Notes: generated by a model not told the origin, from the sequence alone. Shown: positions 7,902 to 14,339, counted from the first letter of the stretch. The stretch is DNA of 14,339 nucleotides from Lentisphaerota bacterium (GCA_022839525.1 JALHET010000087.1:1-14339), one strand, 5' to 3'. Made by a program: numbers and translations.

Positions 7902-9012
7902 GATCGCCCCGGCCCGCGGCGGCAACGCGCAGCCCGGTGAGGTTTACGAGGACGCGCGTAAAATCGAGGCGGTCAAGTCCGAGAAAAACATCCTGCTCTA
8001 TCTCAACACCCGCGCGCTGGGCGTCGAGAAGGAGGGCGCGAAAATCACCGCCGTGCTCGGGCGGGACATTGTGACTGGCCGGGAGACGCGCTTCGCCGCC
8101 CCGCTGGTGGCGGACTGCACGGGTGACGGGGTGATCGGTGTGCTGGCGGGCGCGGAGTACCGCTATGGTCGCGAGAGCCGGGACGAGACGGGTGAATCTA
8201 CCGCTCCGGACAAAGCCGACAACCAGACCATGGGCTCGTCGGTGCAGTGGTATTCGCGCGAAACCGGCGGGCCGGTCGCGTTCCCCGACATCGCGTGGGG
8301 TTTGCCGTTCAACGACGCGAACTGCGAGCGCGTGAAAATGGGCGAGTGGACGTGGGAGACGGGAATGAGCCTGCATCAGGTCAACGATTTTGAACGCGTG
8401 CGCGACTACGGGATGCTGGTGGTTTTCTCCAACTGGTCGTTTCTCAAGAACCGTTCGGCGCACAAGGCGGATTACGCGGCCCGGCGTTTGGAATGGGTGG
8501 CGTACGTGGCGGGCAAGCGCGAGTCGCGCCGGTTGATGGGCGACCTCGTCCTGAAAGAGCAGGATCTCGTGAACCGCGTTGTTTATCCCGATGCCACGGC
8601 CAGCACGACGTGGTCGATCGACCTGCACTATCCCGACCCCAAGAACACGGCCAACTTTCCGGGATCGGAGTTCAAGTCGATCGCGAAGCACACAACCATC
8701 CACCCGTATCCGATTCCGTACCGCTGTCTTTATTCCCGGAACATCGACAACCTGTTCATGGCGGGGCGCAACATCAGCGTGACGCACGTCGCGTTGGGAA
8801 CCGTGCGTGTGATGCGCACGGGCGGCATGATGGGCGAAGTGGTCGGCATGGCCGCGTCGCTCTGCAAGAAGCACGCCTGCCTGCCCAGAGACGTGTACGC
8901 CCGGCACCTCGAAGAGCTCAAGGCGCTGATGACGCAAGGCGTTGGGTCGGGCAGGGAGCAGCCGCCCCAGACGTATAACCGGGGCGCCACGCTGATGAAG
9001 AAGGAGCCATGA
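7732..9012 (+). CDS. FAD-dependent oxidoreductase (FAD_oxidored family), 3' part: catalytic domain
   Basis: This is the second half of the gene begun at 7167, in the +1 frame relative to the first half. Conserved blocks are SMAISAARLGLKVALIQDRP (helix and second strand of the Rossmann fold), GGNNSSEVR, VADCTGDGVIGVLAGAEY, GKRESRRLMGD and LFMAGRNISVTHVALGT. These blocks are characteristic of the FAD_oxidored Pfam family. What is missing is the glycine-rich loop just before SMAIS: only one GP of the expected VVVGGGP-type segment is left. As the sequence stands there is no start codon for this part before ATG 7750, and a product from there could not bind FAD normally. No other damage is visible, so a recent mutation or an assembly error is likely. 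The stop overlaps the next ATG (ATGA at 9009-9012). The substrate is not predictable; the context suggests a sugar or a sugar-derived hydroxyl compound. Confidence 0.85.
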   Translation, partial: GPVTTSMAISAARLGLKVALIQDRPVLGGNNSSEVRVHLGGWIHVPPYPKLGDVVSEIAPARGGNAQPGEVYEDARKIEAVKSEKNILLYLNTRALGVEKEGAKITAVLGRDIVTGRETRFAAPLVADCTGDGVIGVLAGAEYRYGRESRDETGESTAPDKADNQTMGSSVQWYSRETGGPVAFPDIAWGLPFNDANCERVKMGEWTWETGMSLHQVNDFERVRDYGMLVVFSNWSFLKNRSAHKADYAARRLEWVAYVAGKRESRRLMGDLVLKEQDLVNRVVYPDATASTTWSIDLHYPDPKNTANFPGSEFKSIAKHTTIHPYPIPYRCLYSRNIDNLFMAGRNISVTHVALGTVRVMRTGGMMGEVVGMAASLCKKHACLPRDVYARHLEELKALMTQGVGSGREQPPQTYNRGATLMKKEP

Positions 9013-9950
9013 AAATCGAATCCATCGTTGTTTTTCAGGAGAGCACGGTGCCGTATTTCCGCATCAAGGCGCGGCACATCGCGCGGCTGCGCGCGGCGTG
9101 CCCGAAGGCCAAGGTGACGTGGTGCCGCAGCGCGCGCGCGTTTGTCCGGATGTTGCCGAATGTTCAGGTGGCGGTGACGTGGGCGTTCCGGCAGGAGTGG
9201 TTCGCGCGCGCGCCGTTGCTGCGCTGTGTCCTTTCGTCGGCGGCAGGCCGCGACTTTTTCCCGCTCACCCCGCCGCCGCAGGTCGAGGTGCGCCAGGGCA
9301 CGTTCCATGGGCCGTTGATGGCCGAGACCGTGCTGGGGCTGATGCTGGCCTTCAACCGCGGCATTACAGAGGCGTACCGGTGTCAGCTCCGGGGCGAGCT
9401 GTGGCCGCGCGAGCGGCTCTATGGCACCATGCGGCTGTTGCGCGGCAGCCATGCGGTGATCGTGGGGTTCGGCCACATCGGTAAAACCGTCGGCCGGTTT
9501 CTCAAGCCGTTCGGGGTGCGGGTGACAGGGGTCCGGCGGACCCCGCAGACGCGCCGCCCGCGGTGGTTTGACAAGGCCGACGCGCAGGTTACGCTGGAGC
9601 GGCTGGACGAGGTCTTGCCGGAGGCGGATCATCTCATTCTGGTGTTGCCGTCCGACACGGGCACCGACAACCTGATCGATGCGGCACGGCTGGCGCGTTT
9701 GCCGCGGCATGCGGTCGTCTACAACGTGGGGCGCGGTAATTGCATCGATGAGGCGGCGCTGGCCAAGGCGCTCAAGACCGGCGCGTTGCGCGGCGCGTGT
9801 CTGGACGTGTTCGCGCAGGAGCCGCTGACCGCGTCTTCCCCGCTGGCGAAGAACCTGCCGGGGCTGGTGCGTCTGCCGCATGCCTCGGCCTTTGCGGAAG
9901 AGTATATGGACCGGTTCGTCGACGAGGTGGTCGGGTGGTTGGACAGGTGA
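9009..9950 (+). CDS. D-isomer-specific 2-hydroxyacid dehydrogenase
   Basis: 313 residues, the usual family length. It should interconvert a D-2-hydroxyacid and a 2-oxoacid using NAD(P)(H) in the cytoplasm. The NAD-binding loop VGFGHIGK covers residues 152-159 (G153, G155, G158). The catalytic residues are in place: Arg242 in NVGRG, Glu271 in QEPL and His291 in LPHASAF. After the second Rossmann strand comes VRRTPQTRR; basic residues here usually favour NADP(H) over NAD(H), by inference from related reductases of the glyoxylate/hydroxypyruvate type. The start ATG overlaps the oxidoreductase stop, and the stop overlaps the tsaE start, so translation is probably coupled on both sides. It may reduce or oxidise the acid made downstream of the neighbouring exported oxidoreductase. 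The exact substrate is unknown. Confidence 0.9.
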   Translation: MKIESIVVFQESTVPYFRIKARHIARLRAACPKAKVTWCRSARAFVRMLPNVQVAVTWAFRQEWFARAPLLRCVLSSAAGRDFFPLTPPPQVEVRQGTFHGPLMAETVLGLMLAFNRGITEAYRCQLRGELWPRERLYGTMRLLRGSHAVIVGFGHIGKTVGRFLKPFGVRVTGVRRTPQTRRPRWFDKADAQVTLERLDEVLPEADHLILVLPSDTGTDNLIDAARLARLPRHAVVYNVGRGNCIDEAALAKALKTGALRGACLDVFAQEPLTASSPLAKNLPGLVRLPHASAFAEEYMDRFVDEVVGWLDR

Positions 9951-10375
9951 CAACAACGCACACGGCACGGTCGGTTGAAGAGACGTGGCGGGTGGCCGCG
10001 GAAGTCGCCCGGCTGCTGAAGCCCGGCACGGTGATCGCGCTGCACGGCGATCTCGGTTCGGGGAAAACCACGTTTGTGCAGGGGCTCGGTTTTGCGCTGG
10101 GGTTGCGCCGGCCGGTGACGAGTCCGACATTCACACTGTCCACCGAGTATCAGACGCCCGCGTTTAAACTGGTTCACATGGATTTATACCGGTTGAGCGG
10201 CCCGGACGACCTGTTGACCATCGGCTATCCCGAACATCTGGAGACCGGCGCGGTGGTGGCCGTCGAGTGGCCGGAGCGCGCCGGGAACCTGATTCCGCCG
10301 GAGGCGATCCATGTGCGGTTTTCCTTGGCTGACGAGCCCGAGACGCGGGTGATTGAGGTCAGCGCGGAAGGGTGA
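9947..10375 (+). CDS. tsaE: tRNA N6-threonylcarbamoyladenosine synthesis ATPase TsaE
   Basis: 142 residues from a GTG start, close to the usual TsaE size of about 150. TsaE is the ATPase that works with TsaB, TsaC and TsaD to make t6A37 in ANN-decoding tRNAs. Visible motifs are the Walker A GDLGSGKTT (residues 34-42), SPTFTL (59-64), the Walker B-like HMDLYRL (77-83) and VEWPER (106-111). The GTG at 9947 is chosen because it overlaps the stop of the dehydrogenase (GTGA) and starts the protein at TTTHTARSVEETWRVA, the normal TsaE N-terminus. Starting further upstream would add residues that only shadow the dehydrogenase. There is no strong Shine-Dalgarno, so coupling to the upstream gene is likely. 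The 3' end overlaps trmL, which is read in the opposite direction, by 17 bases. Confidence 0.93.
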   Translation: MTTTHTARSVEETWRVAAEVARLLKPGTVIALHGDLGSGKTTFVQGLGFALGLRRPVTSPTFTLSTEYQTPAFKLVHMDLYRLSGPDDLLTIGYPEHLETGAVVAVEWPERAGNLIPPEAIHVRFSLADEPETRVIEVSAEG

Positions 10376-10805
10376 GCTGGCGGTAGGCCTCGTAGGCGGC
10401 GATGGAGACCGCGTTCGCGAGGTTGATGCTGCGGGCGTGTTCGCCCGGCATGGGGATCTGAACAAGGCGGTCGCTGTAGCGGGGGTAGAAATCTTTGGGC
10501 AAGCCGCTGCCTTCGCTCCCGAAGACCAGCGCGTCGTCCGGCTGAAAGGCGCACCCGTAGAGCGAGCGCTCGCCCCGCGTGCTGAGAAAGAAGAGCCGCG
10601 GCGGTTTGACGTCCGCGAGAAAACCGCTCCACGAATCGTGGACGGTGAGCCGCAGATGCTCCCAGTAATCCAGCCCCGCCCGTTGCAGGTGCTGGTTCGA
10701 GAGGTGGAAACCCAGCGGCCGGATCAGGTGGAGGGCACAGTCGAGCCCCACGCATATGCGGCCGATCGCGCCGGTGTTGTGCGGGATGTGGAGGGGCGTT
10801 GGCAT
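10359..10805 (-). CDS. trmL: tRNA (cytidine/uridine-2'-O-)-methyltransferase TrmL-like (SPOUT family)
   Basis: 148 residues, near the usual length of about 155. TrmL methylates the 2'-OH of the wobble nucleotide (position 34) of certain leucine tRNAs using S-adenosylmethionine. Family blocks are IPHNTGAIGRICVG (residues 7-20), HLIRPLGF (26-33), FGSEGSGLP (95-103) and IPMPGEHARSINLANAVSI (117-135). The last two blocks form the knotted cofactor site of SPOUT enzymes. The N-terminus is a few residues shorter than usual and its first strand looks degenerate. The start lies just downstream of the G/C runs at 10806-10819, where a one-base error could hide the true start. It begins 14 bases after the ABC ATPase gene and is last in that operon. 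Confidence 0.9.
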   Translation of the reverse strand: MPTPLHIPHNTGAIGRICVGLDCALHLIRPLGFHLSNQHLQRAGLDYWEHLRLTVHDSWSGFLADVKPPRLFFLSTRGERSLYGCAFQPDDALVFGSEGSGLPKDFYPRYSDRLVQIPMPGEHARSINLANAVSIAAYEAYRQLTLPR

Positions 10806-10819
10806 GGGGGATGGGGGGG

Positions 10820-11743
10820 TTAAAGGTTTTTGAGGTATTCGGTTTCAAGGCTGGCGCCGCGCGTGATGGTTATGACGCCACATTGGGGAAGAAGGGCGGG
10901 GAGCAGCCGGTTGTTGATCTCCCCGGGCGAGGCGCGGTGGGGGTCGTACCTGCAAATCAGGCTGGATGACGCGGTGTCGAATGCGAGGGAGGCGTCCGGC
11001 ACCGCAGCGGTCAGCAGGGCATAATCGGCCGGTTCCGCGGTCAGGACATACACGAGCGTGCTGGCTTTTCCGAGAAGCGCTTCGAGGGTGGCGAGGCGGA
11101 CGGCCCGCCCTTTTTCGATGAACGCCACATGGTCGCACAGCACTTCGATGTCATGGAGGTTGTGCGAGCTGATCACGAGGGTCTGGTGTCCGCGGCGCTT
11201 GGTCAGGAAAGCGCGCATATGGGCGACCTCGCGCGGGTCGAGTCCGCTGAGCGGCTCGTCGAGCAGGACGACCTCTGGATAGCCGAGGAAACACTGGGCG
11301 ATCATCACGCGCTTCCGCATGCCGTGCGAGAGTGAGCGGATGGGCGCATTGAGGCGGTCTCCGAGATGGACCTCGCCGAGCATGGCGGCTGCGGACCGGG
11401 CAGCCTCTTGCCGCGTGAGCCCTTGGAGGAGCCCATAGTGGGTGAGCAGCTCCAGGGGACGGCTTTCCGGAGGGAGTTCGGAATCTTGCGGCAAGATGGT
11501 GATCCGGCCACTGTGGACATCAGGGGCGAACGGCCCTTTGCCGAGCAGGTTGATCTGCCCCGATTCGATATGGAGAAAACCGGCGACTGACATCATCCAG
11601 GTGGTCTTGCCCGCGCCGTTGGGGCCGATGAGGCCGAGCACGGCGAAACGCGGCACGGCGAGCGTCAGTCCGTCCAAGGCCCGGCGCGTGCCGTAGCGTT
11701 TGACCAGCCCTGTTGTTTCAATCGCAGGATTCATGTCAGACAT
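10820..11743 (-). CDS. ABC transporter ATP-binding protein (partner of ABC-2 permease)
   Basis: 307 residues from ATG 11743. All nucleotide-binding motifs are present: Walker A GPNGAGKTT (40-48), Q-loop ILPQD (Q86), signature LSHGM (138-142; a variant of LSGGQ), Walker B EVVLLDE (157-163) with D-loop SGLDP, and H-loop SSHNL (His194). A C-terminal tail of about 90 residues (215-307) follows the core, as in many ATPases that serve ABC-2 exporters. ATG 11743 overlaps the permease stop by 8 bases; ATG 11734, one base after that stop, is an alternative that gives MNPAIETTGLVKRYG. Neither has a clear Shine-Dalgarno. The protein should couple ATP hydrolysis to the permease at 11736-12641. The substrate is unknown. 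Confidence 0.92.
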   Translation of the reverse strand: MSDMNPAIETTGLVKRYGTRRALDGLTLAVPRFAVLGLIGPNGAGKTTWMMSVAGFLHIESGQINLLGKGPFAPDVHSGRITILPQDSELPPESRPLELLTHYGLLQGLTRQEAARSAAAMLGEVHLGDRLNAPIRSLSHGMRKRVMIAQCFLGYPEVVLLDEPLSGLDPREVAHMRAFLTKRRGHQTLVISSHNLHDIEVLCDHVAFIEKGRAVRLATLEALLGKASTLVYVLTAEPADYALLTAAVPDASLAFDTASSSLICRYDPHRASPGEINNRLLPALLPQCGVITITRGASLETEYLKNL

Positions 11744-12641
11744 CGCGTTTTCTGAAAAAGGCGTATCCGGTGAGCAGGTAACAGAACCCGAGGGTGAGCA
11801 GGTAAGCGGAGCCGGTTGCCAGTGGCGCGGGTGTGCTGCGCCACAGGCACATCTTGTGCGCGCCCGGCAGCAACATGCCGAAGTGGGGGAGATAGGCGCG
11901 CCAGCCGGTGTCGGCGGAGAAGTGGCGCAGCAGGATCGTGGCGACGAAGCAGAAGGTGATGGCGATGATGCCCATGACGGTCGCTTTGCTGGCCGACCGT
12001 GTGAGATGCGAAAGCCCCATGGCCAGGCCGAGGTAAGGGATCGAGAAGATCCAGGCGCGCCCGGACCATTGAAGCATATTCTCAAAAAGGTCGGGGGGAG
12101 CCGATCCCGCCAGCCGGTATTTGGCCACCGCATAAGCGCCGGCGCCGCTCAGGAACAGCGCGAAGCCGATCATCAGCGTCTGGCCGAGAAACTTGCCGAG
12201 CGTCCAGCTGGAGCGGGATATCCGGAAAATCACGTAACGCACGGCGCCGGAGCCGAGATCCTCCGCAATGCGGTTGCCCGCCACCAGCACGACCAGGAGA
12301 GGCGTATAGAAAAAGGCGAACCAGGCGTAGATGAGCTCGACCGGATGCTTGCCCGTGATGTCCCTCAGGACGGCGTCATTCTGTGTCATTTGCCGCATGA
12401 TTCGCTGGAAGGGTTTGGATTTCCAGAGCGCGGTGGAAACCACACCCGTGCTTTCCGATTGGGGCAGTTGCAGGGCAGTGGCCAATTCGCTTTCCAGTTT
12501 GTGAAGGAGATTGATCGACCAGTGCATGTTGCAGAGTGCGGTGGCCATGTAGAGCAGCAGCACCACCAGCGCGCGGCGGCTGCGTAGCGCGTCAAACCAT
12601 TCGTAACAGGCGACCCGCCACATCTGGCGCAGGCCGTTCAT
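11736..12641 (-). CDS. ABC-2 type transporter permease
   Basis: 301 residues with about six hydrophobic segments (roughly 23-42, 103-122, 150-175, 196-215, 220-238 and 275-294), the ABC-2 layout. A long loop (about 43-100) separates the first two segments. After the second segment comes AEDLGSGAVRYVIFR, then SRSSWTLGKFLG, the conserved cytoplasmic coupling region of this family that contacts the ATPase. It is an inner-membrane protein that probably exports a lipid, peptide or polysaccharide-related substrate, or acts in gliding or stress functions; the sequence does not decide. The start overlaps the stop of the preceding gene (ATGA at 12638-12641), and the stop overlaps the ATPase start. Confidence 0.9.
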   Translation of the reverse strand: MNGLRQMWRVACYEWFDALRSRRALVVLLLYMATALCNMHWSINLLHKLESELATALQLPQSESTGVVSTALWKSKPFQRIMRQMTQNDAVLRDITGKHPVELIYAWFAFFYTPLLVVLVAGNRIAEDLGSGAVRYVIFRISRSSWTLGKFLGQTLMIGFALFLSGAGAYAVAKYRLAGSAPPDLFENMLQWSGRAWIFSIPYLGLAMGLSHLTRSASKATVMGIIAITFCFVATILLRHFSADTGWRAYLPHFGMLLPGAHKMCLWRSTPAPLATGSAYLLTLGFCYLLTGYAFFRKRDV

Positions 12642-13396
12642 CGGGGGAACCTCGGGTTTTGCCGCCGTCCGGGTTGGGGAAGGTTCTGGAGTTTGTCCTG
12701 CACGGCGATGAGGGGTTCGGCGACGGCCGGGTCAATGAAGTCGGTGAGTTCGAGGTGCGAGACCTCGCCCCGCTGGGCTTCGGGCACGAGAGAACCGAGA
12801 CTGTCGTATGACTGGACGAGCACGTCGGAGATCTCGTTAAATACCCGCGTGCCGGTTTCGGGGGTGAGCGTCTCGCCCGAGGCCAGGCGGTCGGCAAGCC
12901 CCTGCATGGAGGCGTAAAGGTTCTCGTTCATCGTATTGATGGTGTCGTCGAAGAGTGCGGTCCCCTCCGGGGAGAGATTGAGGCGTCCGAGCCACTGGGC
13001 GCGGGCGATCTCGACGCGTGTTTTCCAAAGTTCCTTGGCCTCGTCGATGCGGGCGCGCAGATCTTCGGGCGTCGCCGGGGGTCGTGACGTCAAGGCGTGT
13101 GAGTTGGTGGCGGGAAGGGGAGGCGTGCCGGAGGCTGCGGGTGTCCCCGCCGGCGGAAGAGTGGACGGCGTGTTAGTGGCGGCGGGGCTGGGTCTGGGGG
13201 GTACCGTTTTTGCGCGGTCGGGTATCTGCACCATGCGCGTAAACAGGTCTATGCGCGATTCTTTGCCGCGTTCGTCCAGACGCTTCTTGAGTTCGGCGAC
13301 CTCACGTTTCACCGCACGCAACTCCTCGTTGGGCGCCCAGCCTCCGATGATCAGACCCAACAGGAGGATGAAAGGAAATAACAATGCGGATTTCAT
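12638..13396 (-). CDS. Membrane-anchored coiled-coil protein of unknown function
   Basis: 252 residues; I do not recognise a family. Residues 1-19 (MKSALLFPFILLLGLIIGG) form an N-terminal membrane anchor or signal peptide. Residues about 22-50 (EELRAVKREVAELKKRLDER) are a short charged coiled coil. Residues about 60-115 are rich in Pro, Thr and Ala, a flexible spacer. Residues about 115-235 are mostly helical, with LNLSPEGTALFDDTINTMN and VLVQSYDSLGSLVPEA. The last 15 residues are basic and Pro-rich (PQPGRRQNPRFPR). ATG 13396 is chosen because the longer open frame upstream runs into the insertion element and lacks protein-like sequence. It overlaps the permease start by 4 bases, so it is probably an accessory part of the same exporter. 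There is no Shine-Dalgarno; see the promoter entry. Confidence 0.8.
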   Translation of the reverse strand: MKSALLFPFILLLGLIIGGWAPNEELRAVKREVAELKKRLDERGKESRIDLFTRMVQIPDRAKTVPPRPSPAATNTPSTLPPAGTPAASGTPPLPATNSHALTSRPPATPEDLRARIDEAKELWKTRVEIARAQWLGRLNLSPEGTALFDDTINTMNENLYASMQGLADRLASGETLTPETGTRVFNEISDVLVQSYDSLGSLVPEAQRGEVSHLELTDFIDPAVAEPLIAVQDKLQNLPQPGRRQNPRFPR

Positions 13397-13404
13397 GTCA
13401 CGAG

Positions 13405-13434
13405 TATATACAAACACTACCGTACGCGTAACAA
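13405..13434 (-). promoter_or_regulatory. Candidate promoter for the ABC/trmL operon, giving a leaderless transcript
   Basis: On the minus strand TTGTTA (13429-13434) is followed after 18 bases by TATATA (13405-13410). Only 8 bases separate the -10 from the ATG at 13396, so transcription would start at or next to the A of the ATG. This agrees with the lack of a Shine-Dalgarno before that gene. Confidence 0.5.
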
Positions 13435-13459
13435 AAAAAGGGATGCCCCTGTCCGGTGG

Positions 13460-13482
13460 TGAAGTGCAAAATGAAATGCACG
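13460..13482 (+). repeat. Left inverted repeat of the IS30 element
   Basis: It begins TGAAGTGCAAAATG and ends AAATGCACG. Read against the reverse complement of 14317-14339, 18 of 23 positions agree, including an unbroken 9-base inner block. Confidence 0.75.
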
Positions 13483-13512
13483 CTTTTGGGAAAAGGGACA
13501 AAGGCGGTAAAA

Positions 13513-13586
13513 GGGGCGGGGAAGCCCCGGGACCCGGAGAGCCCGGAGGGCTTTCCGGGAGGGCTGACGGAGCGCCCCTAGGGGCG
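13513..13586. other. Cluster of three strong GC-rich hairpins inside the element
   Basis: Hairpin 1 (13517-13529) is CGGGG-AAG-CCCCG. Hairpin 2 (13533-13559) has a 12-base-pair stem, CCCGGAGAGCCC against GGGCTTTCCGGG, with a GGA loop and one G-T wobble. Hairpin 3 (13573-13586) is a perfect 14-base palindrome, CGCCCCTAGGGGCG. No coding sequence with protein-like composition covers them, and no T-run follows, so they are not ordinary terminators. Confidence 0.6.
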
Positions 13587-13636
13587 GCCGGCTCTAAAAA
13601 AGGAGTGCCCCACGGGCCGGATTCTGGTTTTCTTGA

Positions 13637-14287
13637 TGTAACCGACAACAAGGAGGCCAGAAGACCCGGGAGCGGCTGCCCTACAAGCCGGCGGGGAAGC
13701 GGCGCAAAAAATCCGGCACGCGCATGGCCTACACCAACGCCAGGGGCAGACCCATCACGGAACGCCCGCCGGGGGCCGGAGACAGGAGCGAGTACGGGCA
13801 CTGGGAGATGGATACCGTCGCCGGCGGGACAGGAACCTCACCGGTATGCCTTCTGGTCCTGACGGAGCGCATGACACGCCGCCAGATCATCCGCAAGCTG
13901 CCCGCCAGAACCCAAGAGGCCGTGGCCCGCGAACTCGACAGGCTCGAGCGCTCCCGCCGCGACTTCTTCAACGGCCTGAAAACCATCACCTGCGACAACG
14001 GCTGCGAGTTCCTGGACTTTGCCGCCATCGAAAAGTCCGCCAGACACGCCGGGCGGCGCTGCGGGGTCTTCTGCGCCCATCCATACCGCGCCTCCGGGCG
14101 CGGTTCGAACGAGAACGCCAACCGCATCGTCCGCCGCTTTATCCCCAAGGGCGCGGACATCTCAACGTTCACACGGACGCAGATCCAGAGGATCGAGGAC
14201 TGGATCAACGCGCTCCCGCGCAAAATCCTCGACGGACTCTCCGCAGAGGAGAAGGTCGAACTCTACTTCGAGGAACACGCCGCATGA
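13637..14287 (+). pseudogene. IS30-family transposase, N-terminally truncated (catalytic domain intact)
   Basis: The open frame follows an in-frame stop at 13634-13636. The first usable ATG is 13724 (187 residues), but transposase-like sequence already starts before it (KTRERLPYKPAGKRRKKSGT), so the start of the gene is missing. Numbered from that ATG, the DDE triad is present: Asp30 in GHWEMDTVAG, Asp91 in ITCDNGCEF and Glu130 in GRGSNENANRIVRRFIPKG. Full IS30 transposases are about 320-380 residues, with N-terminal helix-turn-helix regions that recognise the element ends; these regions are absent here. The product from 13724 might fold but should not bind the inverted repeats on its own. 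The stop at 14285-14287 leaves about 30 bases before the right repeat, the normal IS30 layout. Confidence 0.85.
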
Positions 14288-14316
14288 AAATCATCGCACC
14301 GCTCTTCCGCCTCCAC

Positions 14317-14339
14317 CGTGCATTTAACCTTGCAAGTCA
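14317..14339 (-). repeat. Right inverted repeat of the IS30 element
   Basis: Read on the minus strand it begins TGACTTGCAAGGTT and ends AAATGCACG, matching the left repeat at 18 of 23 positions. Its outer end is the last base of the window, so it may extend further. Confidence 0.75.

Larger units (their letters stand above)
13460..14339 (+). mobile_element. IS30-family insertion sequence, internally deleted
   Basis: The two ends carry imperfect inverted repeats of 23 bases (18 matches): left 13460-13482, right 14317-14339. Shared blocks reading inward are TGA, TGCAA and AAATGCACG. Between them lies the C-terminal catalytic part of an IS30 transposase. The element is about 880 bases, shorter than a typical IS30 element (roughly 1.0-1.25 kb), because the N-terminal coding part is absent. 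Target duplications cannot be checked, as the window ends at the right repeat. The left repeat starts about 25 bases beyond the -35 of the neighbouring operon. Confidence 0.8.

Noticed and set aside
7747..8937. 396-codon minus-strand open frame
   Set aside because: Antisense shadow of the FAD oxidoreductase catalytic domain; composition is His/Arg-rich with no recognisable domain.
9797..9946. Longer 192-codon start for tsaE
   Set aside because: The extra N-terminus only shadows the dehydrogenase in another frame; the family N-terminus begins at GTG 9947.
8730..10130. 466-codon minus-strand open frame
   Set aside because: Antisense to three well-supported plus-strand genes; low-complexity Arg/Pro/Ala sequence.
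11744..12133. Longer 437-codon start for the ABC ATPase
   Set aside because: The upstream extension overlaps the permease and has no protein-like pattern; ATPase homology begins at about 11740.
13533..13559. Terminator for a plus-strand transcript
   Set aside because: The stem is strong, but no T-run follows and no upstream plus-strand gene exists to terminate.
13397..13801. Longer 387-codon start for the coiled-coil membrane protein
   Set aside because: The extension crosses the left inverted repeat and hairpins of the IS element and reads as Gly/Pro/Arg noise; the hydrophobic anchor starts at ATG 13396.

Overview
The window is GC-rich and gene-dense, with very short or overlapping gene junctions. 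The gene repertoire suggests a PVC-superphylum bacterium, perhaps a Kiritimatiellota, Lentisphaerota or Verrucomicrobiota relative. It includes very large secreted proteins with concanavalin-like modules and autotransporter-type beta-strand repeats, an exported FAD oxidoreductase with a carbohydrate-binding-like N-terminus, and a GntR/LacI hybrid regulator. This placement rests on protein style only; there is no rRNA in the window.

Left half (1-6975, minus strand): a three-gene unit is read right to left. It starts with a GntR-type regulator carrying a LacI-type sugar-sensing domain. An ATGA overlap joins this to a secreted 1069-residue glycoside-hydrolase-like protein. Fourteen bases later begins a very large secreted surface protein that runs off the left edge, open for 882 codons without a stop. 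I followed this last frame codon by codon, because a stop-bounded ORF search would miss it.

Centre (7003-10375): a divergent intergenic region of about 190 bases holds a perfect 12-base palindrome (7049-7060) and an extended -10 promoter. It separates the regulator from a plus-strand chain of three genes: an exported FAD-dependent oxidoreductase, a D-2-hydroxyacid dehydrogenase, and tsaE (tRNA t6A synthesis). These are joined by 4-base overlaps. The oxidoreductase is broken at about 7731 by a lesion that shifts the frame and removes most of the glycine-rich FAD-binding loop; everything on either side is well conserved. My reading is that the two divergent units form one locus in which an extracellular glycan is bound and cut and the released sugar or sugar acid is oxidised or reduced, under the local regulator. 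The substrate cannot be read from the sequence.

Right half (10359-13396, minus strand): a tightly packed operon encodes a membrane-anchored coiled-coil protein of unknown function, an ABC-2 permease, its ATPase, and trmL (tRNA wobble 2'-O-methyltransferase). trmL ends in a 17-base convergent overlap with tsaE. The likely promoter for this operon would give a leaderless transcript.

Right edge (13460-14339): this is an IS30-family element with recognisable inverted repeats at both ends. It is a deletion derivative: the catalytic DDE core is intact, but the N-terminal DNA-binding part of the transposase is missing and a 75-base cluster of strong hairpins lies in its place. The window stops at the outer end of the right inverted repeat.
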